DNA from: Haladaptatus cibarius D43
Lineage (GTDB): Archaea; Halobacteriota; Halobacteria; Halobacteriales; Haladaptataceae
Length of the DNA stretch: 64,000 bases
Direction of reading: 5' to 3'
Assembly (NCBI RefSeq): GCF_000710615.1
Contig: NZ_JDTH01000011.1
Coordinates: 62,001 to 126,000, forward strand
Part shown: in pieces, positions 42,355 through 52,700 of the stretch
How the letters are laid out: every line of letters begins with the position of its first letter
Position numbering within the stretch: the first letter of the stretch is position 1
Made by a program: the position numbers and the translations under genes
Notes under the pieces: model-generated
Told to the model about the DNA's origin: nothing
Seen by the model: the letters and a program-made list of their open reading frames with translations, nothing else
The model's database searches: none

Positions 42355-43356
42355 TCAGTTATTTTTCGACAGAGTATCGCCTTCTCGAAGGGCGTTTCGA
42401 GTTCCAAATGAGACAACGATGGAACTCATGCCCACTGCAGTTCCGAAGAGCAGAACGAGACTCAGGACGTGCAGTGCGACGACATCGTAGGTGTGACTGA
42501 TCGTTTTGCTCGCCACTGCCACACTGTCGACGAGTAGAATGAGCGCGAAGTACTGCTTGAACTTCGCCTCCTCGACGAACGCCGTCAACCGAGAGCCGAG
42601 ATACGCGCCGAAGACACTCCCACCGAGTAGAGGAACGACGACCGAGAGGTGAACCGCGTCCGTTCGGGCATAGATAAATGCGCCGTAGCCGCTCGATATT
42701 GCGATTTGAAAGATGTCTGTTCCGACCGCTACCGTTTCCGGCAGGCTCAACCCGTACATCAGACTCGGCAGGACGAGGAATCCACCGCCGACACCGAGGA
42801 CGCCAGCCAGCACCCCCGTCGTGAATGCGATTACCAGCACGACCCACACGGAAGCGGTAACCCCGCCGCTAAACGATAGCATTGGCGGAATTTTGACGGT
42901 TCCAATTTGCTGAAGGACGTTCGCATCTACCATTGTTCCCTGCACGGCAGTCCTGTTACGAGCGTCGAATAGCACGAATAGTCCGACCGCCGCTAACAAC
43001 CCGACGTATGCGGTGCTGACGATGAGGTCTGCGAGTCCGATGGCTGAAAGCTCGAACAACACCCGCTTCCCGACCTCTAACCCCATCGTCATCCCCACGA
43101 TGAGGAGCCCTCCCAATTTGTAGTCGATGTGGCCGAGACGGCGGTGTGTCACGACGGCCGTAATCGACGTTCCGAAGACGAATACCAGCCCGGAGCCGAC
43201 CGCCGCCTCGACCGGATGGCCGAGAACGAGCAGCGCAGGCGTGACGAAGAAGCTTCCACCAAGACCAAAGAAGCCGAAGAGGATGCCGACCGTGAATCCG
43301 AACAAGACGAAGAACGCGATTCCCGGTTCGAACGACCACAGGCTCATTCCCCCCAT
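42355..43356 (-). CDS. TauE/SafE (TSUP) family transporter
   Basis: This 333-residue protein has about eight transmembrane helices in two related halves. Each half starts with the TSUP glycine motif: GILFGFFGLGGSFFVTPALL in the first and GVLAGVLGVGGGFLVLPSLM in the second. Members export sulfite, sulfoacetate or other organosulfonates, or import anions, and are common next to metal or thiol genes. Substrate here is unknown. It ends 13 bases from the stop of the small membrane protein on the other strand. Confidence 0.92.
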   Translation of the reverse strand: MGGMSLWSFEPGIAFFVLFGFTVGILFGFFGLGGSFFVTPALLVLGHPVEAAVGSGLVFVFGTSITAVVTHRRLGHIDYKLGGLLIVGMTMGLEVGKRVLFELSAIGLADLIVSTAYVGLLAAVGLFVLFDARNRTAVQGTMVDANVLQQIGTVKIPPMLSFSGGVTASVWVVLVIAFTTGVLAGVLGVGGGFLVLPSLMYGLSLPETVAVGTDIFQIAISSGYGAFIYARTDAVHLSVVVPLLGGSVFGAYLGSRLTAFVEEAKFKQYFALILLVDSVAVASKTISHTYDVVALHVLSLVLLFGTAVGMSSIVVSFGTRNALREGDTLSKNN

Positions 43357-43416
43357 ACCGCTGTCCGTGACGAGAGCAACGATATTGGATCTTACTCCGC
43401 GTGCCGTAGGTGTCCG

Positions 43417-44109
43417 TCAGTCGTAGTCGTGTCCGCCTTCGTTGCCACTTTCGCCGCCATTCCCGTGCTCACCGTTGCTACCGTGGTCACCGCTCGTATT
43501 GCTCTGGTCTCGGTCGTTCTCGATAGTTACGTCACCAACCATCGTCGATGGATGCACGGTGCAAATATACTGGGCGATGTCGCGCGTAGCAACGAACGCG
43601 AGCATCTGTACTGCCCCCTCTTCGGCAACCTGTGGCGTCACTCGAATCGCATCCTCGGGTGGTTCTTGTCTCCCTCGATGGTTCCCCATCATCCCGTCCA
43701 TCATGGTTCCATTCGTTCCGCCCATCATCGTCCCGTTCTGACCACCCATCATCGGCCCGCCGTCCTGCATGGTCCGCACAGTCGGCAAAATCACAGAGAG
43801 ATTCTTCCCATTCGAGTCTCTCAACGCGAACGTGTGCGGTTGCCCGTCGAGGTTCTGCCACATGACGCCGTACGTCTGTCCCGGTTCTAGCTGGAGCGTC
43901 GGGTTTTGTCGTCCGGCAATCGATTGTGGACCCTGTCCTCGCCAACCGGAGACGCGGCCACCGAAGCGGAAACAACACATACCGCGGTGCTGATCACGAG
44001 ACGTCGTTTCTTGTGCGCCCACTCCTGATGACAAGCCAATTACGGTCCCTCCCACGGTCGCGATGAACCGTCTTCGTGTCTGCTTTGCTGGTCGTGGTTT
44101 CTCGAACAT
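43417..44109 (-). CDS. Tat-exported cupredoxin-like protein with Met-rich insert
   Basis: This 230-residue protein has a twin-arginine signal (RRRFIATVGGTVIGLSSGVGAQ). The cupredoxin fold has copper-ligand-like positions: His in GQPHTFALRD, and Cys, His and Met in YICTVHPSTMVGDV. A Met/Gly-rich stretch in the middle (MQDGGPMMGGQNGTMMGGTN) resembles Cu(I)-binding inserts. The C-terminus is Gly/Asn/His-rich and ends GGHDYD. A start at 44109 with a strong GGGGGAG ribosome site and a TATA-like box (near 44140) is preferred over the longer frame to 44235. Confidence 0.88.
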   Translation of the reverse strand: MFEKPRPAKQTRRRFIATVGGTVIGLSSGVGAQETTSRDQHRGMCCFRFGGRVSGWRGQGPQSIAGRQNPTLQLEPGQTYGVMWQNLDGQPHTFALRDSNGKNLSVILPTVRTMQDGGPMMGGQNGTMMGGTNGTMMDGMMGNHRGRQEPPEDAIRVTPQVAEEGAVQMLAFVATRDIAQYICTVHPSTMVGDVTIENDRDQSNTSGDHGSNGEHGNGGESGNEGGHDYD

Positions 44110-44317
44110 GGTACTCCCCCCCTCGCGACCACGGCATAGATGATAATAAATCAAACTAATATCCCATAGCAGTGCAATCAATACAATCGATTTCGGGACC
44201 GATATTTGCATTAAACTCGTAACACGCAAGCCCATGACGATGGCATAACTGGCAGTTCAGTGAAATCCCCGGTTGATTCGCAGTGCATCGAAAACGCTGG
44301 ATACACCAGTCACGCTG

Positions 44318-44812
44318 TCAGTCCGGTGGGGACTCGGCGTGGACGATCTCGGCGAGACTGTCGAGTTGCGCCGAGACGTGTGTGCACTCTCCGGCAAGGT
44401 GAAGGACGAGGTCATCGAAGGCAATGACGCCGACGACTTGATGGTCGTCAACAATTGGAATTCGGCGGACGTGGGCGTCGTTCATCGCCCGCAAGACACG
44501 CTGGATTTTTGCGTCTGCGTCGACGGACTGTGGATTCGGCGTCATCACGTCCTGTGCAGTGAGCATTTCGATATCAGTGTCTTCGTGGGTCAGGCTTGAT
44601 GACCCGTCGTCGGCGACGACTTCGACAGCGATGTCCCGGTCGGTGACGACGCCAACGAGTTCGTCGTTTTCGGTGACGAGGACGCTCCCGACCGTTCGGT
44701 CGCGCATTATTTGGGCAGTCTTGGTGATGGGCGTGTCCGGCGTGACGCTGACCACGTCCCTCCGTGCGAGTCGTCGGGCGGTCATCCCAAGGTCGGTTCG
44801 TTCGGTGGCCAT
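44318..44812 (-). CDS. Tandem CBS-domain protein
   Basis: This 164-residue cytosolic protein has two CBS domains: ARRDVVSVTPDTPITKTAQI with VTDRDIAVEVV, and AQDVMTPNPQSVDADAKIQR with RIPIVDDHQVVGVI. Paired CBS domains bind adenine nucleotides and regulate partner proteins. It is divergent from the CopB ATPase gene, the two starts being about 70-210 bases apart. Target unknown. Confidence 0.92.
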   Translation of the reverse strand: MATERTDLGMTARRLARRDVVSVTPDTPITKTAQIMRDRTVGSVLVTENDELVGVVTDRDIAVEVVADDGSSSLTHEDTDIEMLTAQDVMTPNPQSVDADAKIQRVLRAMNDAHVRRIPIVDDHQVVGVIAFDDLVLHLAGECTHVSAQLDSLAEIVHAESPPD

Positions 44813-45023
44813 GGCACCAACCGTACGCTAGCGATAGTCTAAATTATTTGCCTGTCTCCTAAGGCCGGTTGAGTCGGCGTTCGTGCCAGTGGTCTACGCT
44901 ATCGTCGGCAAATACGACGATGATCGCACTCCGGTTGACGAGGTCACTGCGATATACTGTGATCGACTCGGTGTAGAGCCCACACATCCATCAACCTCTG
45001 GATCGTACATCTATAAGTTCGCC

Positions 45024-47279
45024 ATGGACGACCACGAACACTCACAGAACGGAGATCCTCCATCAGGAACCGATTCTCACCATGGTCGCAACAGTGTAGA
45101 TGATGATGAGCCAGTCGGAACCAATGCGGACGACCGCGTAGAGCAATCGATGCTCGAGGAAGAGGCCGAGGACGCTGACGAGGCCGAGCGGGAGATTGCA
45201 GAACACGATGGACACGGGATGGGTCACGGCAACGGTGGAAACGGTCACGGTGATCACGGGGGTATGCACGAAGGGCACGAACAGATGTTCCGTCGACGCT
45301 TCTTCGTTTCGACCCTCCTTTCGATTCCTGTTCTTCTCTACAGTCCGTTCCTCCAGGAGACGCTCGGTTTTTCCGTTCCGGTATTTCTAGGAAGCCAGTG
45401 GATCAACCCCGTCTTCGCGGTGATCGTCTTTGTCTACGGCGGTGTGCCGTTCCTCCAGATGGCCAGCCCCGAACTGAAAGATCGCTCGCCGGGGATGATG
45501 ACACTCATTTCGATGGCGATCACTGTCGCGTTCATCTATAGCTTGGCGAGCGTCGTCTTCCCGACGCAGTCTGCGTTCTTCTGGGAACTCGTGACGCTCA
45601 TCGACATCATGTTGCTAGGCCACTGGATCGAGATGCGGTCAGTCCGGCGGGCGTCCAGTGCCCTAGACGAACTGGCAAAACTGATGCCCGACACTGCAGA
45701 GCGGATCACTGGGTCAGGTGACACTGAGGAGGTGCCAGTGAATGGACTTTCGGATGGCGATCTCGTCCTCGTACGGCCGGGCGCCAGCGTTCCCGCGGAT
45801 GGCATCGTCGAGGACGGCGAGTCGGACGTAAACGAGGCAATGATCACCGGCGAATCCAAACCCGTGGCCAAGGAACCCGGCGACGAGGTGATCGGTGGGA
45901 CGGTCAACGGTGATGGGAGCCTCCGGGTGCGGATCGACGCAACCGGCGACGAAACGACCCTTGCCGGGATCATGCGTCTGGTAGAGGAGGCGCAGTCGAG
46001 TAAGTCGAAGACGCAGGTACTCGCCGACCGCGCAGCGGGATGGCTATTCTACGTCGCTGTCGGGGCAGCACTGCTCACCGCAGTCGCCTGGACGGTCGCG
46101 ACGACGTTCAATGCGACCGTGATCGAACGGGTAGTCACCGTCCTCGTCATCGCCTGCCCGCATGCACTTGGCCTGGCGATTCCACTGGTGGTCGCAATCA
46201 ACACCTCGCTAGCGGCTCGCAATGGGATACTCGTCCGCGACCGCATCGCCATGGAGGAGGCGCGAAATCTCGATGCGATCATCTTCGACAAGACTGGAAC
46301 GCTAACAGAGGGAGAACATGGCGTCGTCGGGGCGGCAACTGTCGACGGCATTGATGAAGCGGAGGCACTCCGACTCGCTGCTGCCGTCGAGAGCGATTCC
46401 GAGCATATGATTGCGCGAGCTATCAGAGAGGCTGCCGCTGAGCGGGGGATCGACGCGCCTGCTGCAGACGACTTTGAAGCGATGAAAGGCCGGGGCGTCC
46501 GCGCAACCGTCGAAAGCCAAGAGGTCTACGTCGGGGGTCCGAACCTCCTAGGGCATCTTGACAGGGATGTTCCAGCCAACCTACAGAATTTCGCCGACGA
46601 AGCAGGCGAAAACGCCCGGACGGTCGTTTATCTCGTCCGGGAGGGAGAACTAATAGCTGCGTTCGCGATGGCCGATGTCATTCGCGAGGAAAGCTACCGG
46701 GTCGTCGACGCACTCCATGACCTGAACATCGAGGTCGCAATGTTGACTGGTGACGCCCAGGATGTCGCAAACGCCGTCGCGGACGAGCTGGGTATCGACA
46801 CGGTGTTCGCCGAGGTCTTGCCTGAAGACAAGGACAAGAAAGTACAGGAACTCCAGAATCAGGGTAAACTTGTCGGAATGGTCGGCGACGGTGTCAACGA
46901 CGCACCCGCACTGGCGCGGGCCGACGTCGGTATCGCAATCGGAAGTGGGACGGACGTCGCCGTCCAGTCAGCTGACGTCATCCTCGTCCAGAACAATCCG
47001 ATGGATGTGGTCCGACTCGTGAAGCTAAGTAAGGCGAGCTACCGGAAGATGCAGGAAAACATCGTTTGGGCTGCGGGCTACAACGTCTTCGCGATTCCAC
47101 TTGCAGCGGGCGTGCTCGCACCGATTGGAATCCTCCTTTCACCTGCTGTCGGGGCACTTTTGATGTCACTCAGCACGGTCATCGTCGCCATCAATGCCCA
47201 GTTCCTCCGTCGCGTCGATCTTGATCTTCCATCGCTTCCAGGCACTTCTCCTTCTAGGAGTCCACGACCGGCCGACTAA
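45024..47279 (+). CDS. copB: P1B-type copper ATPase CopB (CPH class)
   Basis: This 751-residue membrane ATPase has a His/Asp/Glu-rich N-terminal tail ([21 protein letters not shown], shortened as repeated HG units) in place of HMA domains. The intramembrane motif is CPH (378-380, IACPHALG) and the phosphorylation motif DKTGT starts at D422. [11 protein letters not shown] marks the hinge. CPH with a His-rich tail is the CopB class, linked to Cu(II)/Cu(I) or Ag export. The frame is open upstream to a GTG at 44883, adding 47 residues; the ATG at 45024 is preferred as that extension is not like known CopB. The sequence is intact. Confidence 0.92.
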   Translation: MDDHEHSQNGDPPSGTDSHHGRNSVDDDEPVGTNADDRVEQSMLEEEAEDADEAEREIAEHDGHGMGHGNGGNGHGDHGGMHEGHEQMFRRRFFVSTLLSIPVLLYSPFLQETLGFSVPVFLGSQWINPVFAVIVFVYGGVPFLQMASPELKDRSPGMMTLISMAITVAFIYSLASVVFPTQSAFFWELVTLIDIMLLGHWIEMRSVRRASSALDELAKLMPDTAERITGSGDTEEVPVNGLSDGDLVLVRPGASVPADGIVEDGESDVNEAMITGESKPVAKEPGDEVIGGTVNGDGSLRVRIDATGDETTLAGIMRLVEEAQSSKSKTQVLADRAAGWLFYVAVGAALLTAVAWTVATTFNATVIERVVTVLVIACPHALGLAIPLVVAINTSLAARNGILVRDRIAMEEARNLDAIIFDKTGTLTEGEHGVVGAATVDGIDEAEALRLAAAVESDSEHMIARAIREAAAERGIDAPAADDFEAMKGRGVRATVESQEVYVGGPNLLGHLDRDVPANLQNFADEAGENARTVVYLVREGELIAAFAMADVIREESYRVVDALHDLNIEVAMLTGDAQDVANAVADELGIDTVFAEVLPEDKDKKVQELQNQGKLVGMVGDGVNDAPALARADVGIAIGSGTDVAVQSADVILVQNNPMDVVRLVKLSKASYRKMQENIVWAAGYNVFAIPLAAGVLAPIGILLSPAVGALLMSLSTVIVAINAQFLRRVDLDLPSLPGTSPSRSPRPAD

Positions 47280-47410
47280 CCGAAGACCACATCGCTCTTC
47301 GACTCCTTTGCACCCCAATGCTCGTATTGAGACGGTTTGCTCCGATTAGTGGCCTATCTATTAGACTGGCACAAAGCAGCTGTGTGGATTGATGGCGAGC
47401 GCTTGGCCAT

Positions 47411-47545
47411 TCAGGCGCTCATCATGTCGCGGCAGCTCTCGGCGCACCACTCACAGACCTCGATCGCTTGGGTGCAGATCTCGATGCACTCTTGCTGTTC
47501 GTCACTCAGGTGGTCGATCTTGGACGTCGTTTCTGCAAGGGACAT
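47411..47545 (-). pseudogene. Truncated Csp-like copper-storage gene
   Basis: The 44 codons from the ATG (MSLAETTSKIDHLSDEQQEC ... CEWCAESCRD) match the first 38 residues of the protein at 38618 and then stop with MMSA. The last three of four helices are missing. Sequence upstream of the ATG is also related to that of the intact gene, so the whole 5' part including the promoter was duplicated. It is probably non-functional, though a one-helix peptide could be made. A CopB gene ends 131 bases to the left. Confidence 0.7.
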
Positions 47546-47917
47546 TGCACACACACACACTACAGCAGGCTCACTTTCCCCGCTTCTGGCTTTGATTGCA
47601 AAGGACCCCCTATTAGTTGCAGTTTCCCAGTGGCATGTGTAGCGAGCTAGTCTCGGAAAAGATTGTGACATGTGATAACACTGTATGTCGTACACAGTAC
47701 GTAATCCGCCGTACCAGAATTCTGATGACAAACACGGTTCTCATGGCTGTCCAGGGATGCTCAAAGCCACAGTTGAATTAGTTGCTTGACGGATTTTGTC
47801 GCTAAAGAGAACGTGAGCACAGTGGCGAGCAGGCTATCAAGACAAACCACAACCCCCTTCGTACCTTTGTCTTGTTAGCCGAAAGCCCGTAAAGTGTCTC
47901 TCCCATAAGCCACAGAC

Positions 47918-48505
47918 ATGGACCGAAGAGAGTACGCAATCCTCGCACTCATCGCGCTCGCGACGGTCGGGATCGGCGTGATCACCACGTCGAAGCCACT
48001 GGCGACGTTCTTCGTCGAGAGCACACGCCAGTTCCTGTCCACGACAGCGGCGATGGCGTGGATCACGTGGTGGGCGCTCGTCATCGGCTTCGCCATCGCT
48101 GGTGGCGTCGAAGCGTGGACGTCCAACGAAGAAGTCGCGGACCTCCTCGACGGCCACGGTGCACGTGAGATCGGGTACGGATCGTTGTTCGGATTCATCT
48201 CCTCGTCGTGTTCGTACAGCGCCATCGCCACGGCGAAAAACCTCTTCAAGAAGGGAGGATCGGCGGCGGCGACCATCGGTGCGTTCATGTTCGCGAGTAC
48301 GAACCTTGTCATCGAAATCGGCGCAGTCATCTGGATTCTACTCGGCTGGCAGTTCCTACTCGCGGACATCATCGGTGGGTTCATGCTCATCGGCTTGATG
48401 GCACTCGGGTTCGTCTACGTCGTCCCTCAATATCGTTCGACAGCGTTAGTGACCGTGGGTGGTGAGGTAGGAATCACGGTCTCCAGAGACGGAGGCAGGA
48501 TATAG
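47918..48505 (+). pseudogene. 3'-truncated ArsP/DUF318-type permease
   Basis: This frame encodes 195 residues. The first about 172 match the N-terminal half of ArsP-type permeases (FISSSCSYSAIATAKNLFKK, MFASTNLVIEIGAVIWILLG), related to 34723 but without YHS domains. The end after VYVVPQ is not permease-like and overlaps the 3' end of the CDF gene by 60 bases. The second half of the permease is absent, so the gene appears cut off by the junction near 48430. A half-permease could in principle work as a homodimer, which some DUF318 proteins do. Confidence 0.65.
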
Positions 48506-49393
48506 CTCGACCGTTGCGTGGTCAACACCGTTGTGAGCGAGTGCTTCGTGGACACGCTGCGACACTACCTCGGCCTCGGTCATTGTCTCCACTGGGGTTT
48601 CAATATGCGTCGTTGCGATCGTGATCTGGCTGCAGATCTGCCACGCATGGAAGTCGTCAATTCGTTCAACACCCTCGATGTCAAGGAGGCGTGCCCGGAT
48701 TTCCTCCCCGCTCAGCGGTGTCTGGTGGAGGAAAATGGCACTACTACCCCGCAGTACTTTCACCGCTGACCACGTGATGATGACAGCAATGAGGCCTGCT
48801 GTGATCGGGTCGACGACACGGATTCCAGTCACCTCGATGATGATCGTAGAGAAAATAACGGCGATTGAGCCACCTGTATCGCCAAGGAGATGATAGAATG
48901 CACCCCGTTCGTTGAGACTCATCTCTCCACCTTGTAAAACGTAGACTGATCCAATGTTCACTAGCAGACCACCGGTTGCTATAACAAGTGTAGGCACAGT
49001 ACCGATGGTGACTGGGTCAAGGAATCGCTGGTAAGACTCCCAGAGAATAAACCCAACCATCGGAAGGAGCAAGAGCCCGTTGAGGAAGGCTGCAAACGGT
49101 TCGAGACGATGAAGTCCGTATGACCACCGATCGCTGCTCCCGTAATTCTCGGCGATATATGACGCGGCGAACGCCATCACGTACGCCAATGCGTCGAACA
49201 GCATATGGAAAGCATCACTAAGCAACGCGACCGAACCGAAGAGGAGGCCGCCAACGAGTTCGGCGAGAAATCCTAGAAGGTTGATCACGGAGACAGCGGC
49301 CAATTTCTGACTGCTTGTTGAATCAATGCTGTCGCCGTGGCTATGTCCGTTATGAGTGCCATCGTCGGAACCAGTCATCCCGTGGTCGTTCAT
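48446..49393 (-). CDS. Cation diffusion facilitator (CDF) zinc/metal exporter
   Basis: This 315-residue protein has six transmembrane helices. The zinc site is indicated by HMLFDA in helix 2 (SVALLSDAFHMLFDA) and HLLGDTGG in helix 5. A His-rich N-terminus (HNGHSHGD) and a C-terminal cytoplasmic ferredoxin-like domain (LLDIEGVERIDDFHAWQICS) are present. It exports Zn(II) or similar ions by proton exchange. It converges with the truncated permease. Confidence 0.93.
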   Translation of the reverse strand: MNDHGMTGSDDGTHNGHSHGDSIDSTSSQKLAAVSVINLLGFLAELVGGLLFGSVALLSDAFHMLFDALAYVMAFAASYIAENYGSSDRWSYGLHRLEPFAAFLNGLLLLPMVGFILWESYQRFLDPVTIGTVPTLVIATGGLLVNIGSVYVLQGGEMSLNERGAFYHLLGDTGGSIAVIFSTIIIEVTGIRVVDPITAGLIAVIITWSAVKVLRGSSAIFLHQTPLSGEEIRARLLDIEGVERIDDFHAWQICSQITIATTHIETPVETMTEAEVVSQRVHEALAHNGVDHATVELYPASVSGDRDSYLTTHGH

Positions 49394-49764
49394 CGTGCTT
49401 CCTCGTTGTCACGCCACCGTTATCAAATCAGCTACCAATTATGACGTTATTTTCGGTTATCTCTAACAAGAGACGGTAGATATTTTATTAATAATCTATT
49501 CACCTATTGATACAGGCGCGTAAGCGAAACCGGCCTAGGATGATTCAACAACAGTTGAAACAGACTATGATCAGATCTTCACAAATATTTGAGACTATTT
49601 ACCGCTCCCAGTCCGATCGTGTCACCCATCTCCAACTCCTAAATAAGTCATGAAAATATCAACAAGTAAGAAGGTCATCAGTGGTTAGCTAATCTCGAGA
49701 TCTGCACGAGTTCAATCGAGTCGGTACGCCACCAATCCAAGAGATGGGATGATATCGAGTACAG
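49394..49764. other. Gene-free AT-rich stretch
   Basis: No gene is visible. It has several T/A-rich runs (near 49480-49500, atattttattaataatc) that could be the CDF promoter read leftward. An inverted repeat TTCAAC-AACA-GTTGAA lies at 49544-49559; its role is unknown. Confidence 0.4.
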
Positions 49765-50193
49765 CTACTCAACTACCACGGTCCCACGCATTCCAGAACT
49801 CTCGTGAGGCACACAGAAGTACTCATAACTGCCGGTGACTTCGAACGTATGTTCATATGTGTCCCCCGCAGCTAGGAGACCACCACTGACGTCGTTTCGA
49901 GCCCCTCGCTCGGACGTGAATCCACCACTGGCGAAGTATCGTGCGTCAGCGGGTATTTTGTCCTCGTAGGCCGTTACTGTGTGACCAACGTCGCTGTCGT
50001 TCACCCATTTTACTGTCGCGCCTGGACTGACTGTGAGACGTTTCGGATCATAGGCAAAACTATCGTTCATCGAGATACGCGTCGTCCCGTTTGAACTCTT
50101 TTGGGACGAACAGCCTGCAAGAACTGTCGCGATGACTGTCGTTCCGCCGAGTCGGAGTAGTTGTCGTCGATTCATATGTTGTGTGAAGGTCAT
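49765..50193 (-). CDS. Tat-exported blue copper protein (halocyanin/pseudoazurin-like)
   Basis: This 142-residue protein has a Tat lipoprotein signal (RRQLLRLGGTTVIATVLAGC). The cupredoxin domain has the type-1 copper ligands His (GHTVTAYED), Cys (YEYFCVPH), His (CVPHESS) and Met (GMRGTVVV). It starts 11 bases after the ZIP stop and is the last gene of the dtxR operon; a start six codons later (50175) is also possible. It probably shuttles electrons outside the membrane, perhaps with the multicopper oxidase of the same operon. Confidence 0.92.
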   Translation of the reverse strand: MTFTQHMNRRQLLRLGGTTVIATVLAGCSSQKSSNGTTRISMNDSFAYDPKRLTVSPGATVKWVNDSDVGHTVTAYEDKIPADARYFASGGFTSERGARNDVSGGLLAAGDTYEHTFEVTGSYEYFCVPHESSGMRGTVVVE

Positions 50194-50204
50194 ATGGAGT
50201 ACGA

Positions 50205-51440
50205 TTAGAGTGCGACGAAAAGGTCGGTGACGTACATCACGACGAGTCCCACGAGGAATGTGACGAGGTTCAGTGCAGACGCTGCTTGTCCGTTCCGGCT
50301 AATCATGCCGCGCAGTTCCCAGATGACCTGGAGAATTGCACCCACGCCGACGGCGAGGAAGAATGCACCGAGCGTCGGCGAGAATGCAAGACTCCCGAGC
50401 CATCCACCGAGGATGACGGGCGCTCCTGCGAGGACACCGAGCCCGATGAAGTGTGCGATGCTTGGACGTTCACCACGTGCAACGGGTGCGACGACGGCCG
50501 GCCCTTCGGTCACGTTGTGGAGCATGAAGCCGATAACGAGGAACGCGCCAAGCGAGACGCGTCCGAGTGCGAACGAACTTCCGATGGCTAGCCCTTCGGC
50601 GAGGTTGTGCAGGCCGATGCCGAGCGCGACCAAATAAGCGATCCACAGCCCGCTCTGTGCACGCGAATCACCAGCAGCAGCGCGGCCCTTCCGCCATGCG
50701 CTGACGGATTGCACTGCGAGTAATGCGCCGATAATGCCGAGTGCAACGAGGGCGGTTCCCTCAAACGCACCCGGTACCTGTTCGCCGAGTTCAAACGCCT
50801 CAAATCCGGCATCAATAGCGAGGAATGCCAAGATACCTGCCGAGAAGGCGAGAATCGCATGCAGCCAGCGATCACTCATTGACTGCAGGAACGGGAACCA
50901 CAGCATCCCGAGTGCAACGGGAATGACGCCAACGAACAGGCCAATGACGGCCATCGTCAACAAGAGGTCACCCGTCAATCCCGGCGACTGGCTGGGTGCG
51001 ACGATAGTGTGGTGGACGGTGCTGCCGTCCGAGAGCATCAGGGCGACTTCAAGATCCCACCCTGGATTCCAGTGATACGGAACGACGACTTGCGCACTCT
51101 CACGTGGCGCGAGCGTATTGTCGCCACCTGCACCTTGGACATCAAAGTTCCAATATGCCTCGGCGACGAGCACTTGTGATATCGTCACTTCGTTCGGCCC
51201 GTTGTTCGTGACGTGGACGACGACCGTCTCGTCGTTCGGCAAGGTCGTGTGCGTCACTGTCACGTCGGGAAGTGGTTCGCCCCCGGTATCGAGCGACGCG
51301 AACGGCGTTGCTGCGAAGAAGCCGCCTGCTATGAGGCCTAAGAGGAGGATTGGGAGGAGTGCAGCCACCCACTTGGGAAGCCCGAGTGGACGTTCGGTTC
51401 GGTTCACAGTCGTGCCGCCATCAGTGTTGGGTTTGCTCAT
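50205..51440 (-). CDS. ZIP-family metal transporter with extracytoplasmic N-terminal domain
   Basis: This 411-residue protein has an N-terminal membrane anchor (about 25-45), an extracytoplasmic beta-domain at about 55-150 (VTHTTLPNDETVVVHVTNNG), then a ZIP core of about eight helices. The metal motifs are HNLAEGLAIGSS (helix 4) and MLHNVTEGPAVVAP (helix 5). ZIPs move Zn, Fe or Mn into the cytosol. Its start directly abuts the stop of the oxidase gene (TAAATG). The added external domain is not part of ordinary ZIPs. Confidence 0.92.
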   Translation of the reverse strand: MSKPNTDGGTTVNRTERPLGLPKWVAALLPILLLGLIAGGFFAATPFASLDTGGEPLPDVTVTHTTLPNDETVVVHVTNNGPNEVTISQVLVAEAYWNFDVQGAGGDNTLAPRESAQVVVPYHWNPGWDLEVALMLSDGSTVHHTIVAPSQSPGLTGDLLLTMAVIGLFVGVIPVALGMLWFPFLQSMSDRWLHAILAFSAGILAFLAIDAGFEAFELGEQVPGAFEGTALVALGIIGALLAVQSVSAWRKGRAAAGDSRAQSGLWIAYLVALGIGLHNLAEGLAIGSSFALGRVSLGAFLVIGFMLHNVTEGPAVVAPVARGERPSIAHFIGLGVLAGAPVILGGWLGSLAFSPTLGAFFLAVGVGAILQVIWELRGMISRNGQAASALNLVTFLVGLVVMYVTDLFVAL

Positions 51441-52700
51441 TTAGACCACCTCGAAGAAGCTCATCCAGCCAAGTTCAGCAAACTCGGACTGGTGAGCGTG
51501 GAACATGTACAGTCCCGGGTCATGATTTGAATAGTCTAATTCGATGATACCGCGCTGTGCTTGACACTGCATGACCGTATCCACCGTCTGGAGCGTCGGT
51601 GTTAGCGTCGTCCCGTGGTCATAGTAGTCGAAGAACTGCGAGTGGGTGTGGAACGAGTTGATGGGATCGAACTCGATGGCGTTAACGAGGTACACCCGAT
51701 GGCGTTTCGTCTTGTCCAGCTGAATCGGGCGCTTCGTCTCACCAGCTTTCCAGTTGCCACTGCCGTCAGTCTGCCCGACGCCGTACGCAAACGCACGAGT
51801 GTTCGCGGCGTACACCTCGTTGTCGCCATCGAAGTTGGTGTCGAACCCATTCATCACCATCACCATCTCGTTGATGGCATCGTTCTCCTGATACTCGTGG
51901 TTCCGGCTTTTTGCCTCCGCGACGAGTTCTGTCCGAAGTTGTTCGGTAATCTGCGACCGATGAAAATTACAGTACTCCTCTGGTTGCTCGGCAACGCGCT
52001 CCGGGTCTGGGTCGATGATGATTGCCCCGTACAATCCTCGATGGATGTGTTCTTTGAGTGGAAGCGAGTGGCAGTGGTAAAAGTGACTACCTGCGGGTTG
52101 GGCAATCCATTCATAAGTGAACGACTCTCCCGTATTGAGGACACCCGGTCCGTTCTGCGGAATCCCGTCCATCTCCGGATTGAGGTTCCGGAGATGTGGA
52201 TGGATCGTGTGAGCATGCCGACCGAGGTTTTCGAACTTCACGCGGATGAGGTCGCCTTCGACGGCGCGAATCGTCGGGCCAGGCACCTGCCCGTTGTACG
52301 CCCACGCTGGAAACTCGATTCCGGGTGCGATGCTAATCGTCGTATCGACGGCCCTGAATTCAAACTCGCGAACCGTTCGACCATTCTCCTTGTATTTCCG
52401 CTGAGGGACGTTTTCCTGTTCGCCGCGACCCGTGTTGAACTGATACAGGTACTCATGCGGGTCAAAATCCACATCACGGTATTCGCCGACCGCTCCAAAG
52501 TTCCCGTGTGAGTCTCCGCCAGAGCCCCCGTGGTCGTCGCTTCCTCGTCCGATACCAGTAAGCGCGGCACTTCCCGCTAGACCGACACCGCCGAGAACTG
52601 CTCGCCGAGTGGTTTTGAAGTCCTCTCCAAGTGAGTCTACTAAGCTATGTTCCAGTTTGTCTGTGAGTTCTGCTGCACGTGAATAATCTAGTGATGGCAT
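51441..52700 (-). CDS. Tat-exported multicopper oxidase in a dtxR/ZIP operon
   Basis: This 419-residue protein has a twin-arginine region at residues 32-50 (RRAVLGGVGLAGSAAL) behind an extended polar N-terminus, then a two-domain multicopper oxidase. The copper motifs are HTIHPHL in place of HWHG, HFYHCHS, HTHSQFF, and HAHQSEFAELGWM at the end. These motifs keep all His and the Cys of the type 1/2/3 centres with family-specific spacing. It overlaps dtxR (TAATG) and abuts the ZIP gene. It likely oxidises a metal such as Fe(II), Mn(II) or Cu(I) for or against uptake by the ZIP; this is inference. Confidence 0.9.
   Translation of the reverse strand: MPSLDYSRAAELTDKLEHSLVDSLGEDFKTTRRAVLGGVGLAGSAALTGIGRGSDDHGGSGGDSHGNFGAVGEYRDVDFDPHEYLYQFNTGRGEQENVPQRKYKENGRTVREFEFRAVDTTISIAPGIEFPAWAYNGQVPGPTIRAVEGDLIRVKFENLGRHAHTIHPHLRNLNPEMDGIPQNGPGVLNTGESFTYEWIAQPAGSHFYHCHSLPLKEHIHRGLYGAIIIDPDPERVAEQPEEYCNFHRSQITEQLRTELVAEAKSRNHEYQENDAINEMVMVMNGFDTNFDGDNEVYAANTRAFAYGVGQTDGSGNWKAGETKRPIQLDKTKRHRVYLVNAIEFDPINSFHTHSQFFDYYDHGTTLTPTLQTVDTVMQCQAQRGIIELDYSNHDPGLYMFHAHQSEFAELGWMSFFEVV

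Noticed and set aside
44883-45023. A 47-residue extension of CopB
   Set aside because: It lacks the His-rich character of the CopB tail and does not resemble known CopB N-termini; no strong promoter was found for it. It is kept only as an alternative start.
49544-49559. Inverted repeat TTCAAC-AACA-GTTGAA as an operator
   Set aside because: It occurs once, is not near a clear promoter, and six-base arms are expected by chance at this window length.
51615-52511. A 298-codon open frame on the plus strand across the multicopper oxidase gene at 51441
   Set aside because: The minus-strand gene has all copper motifs and operon context; the plus frame is its shadow.
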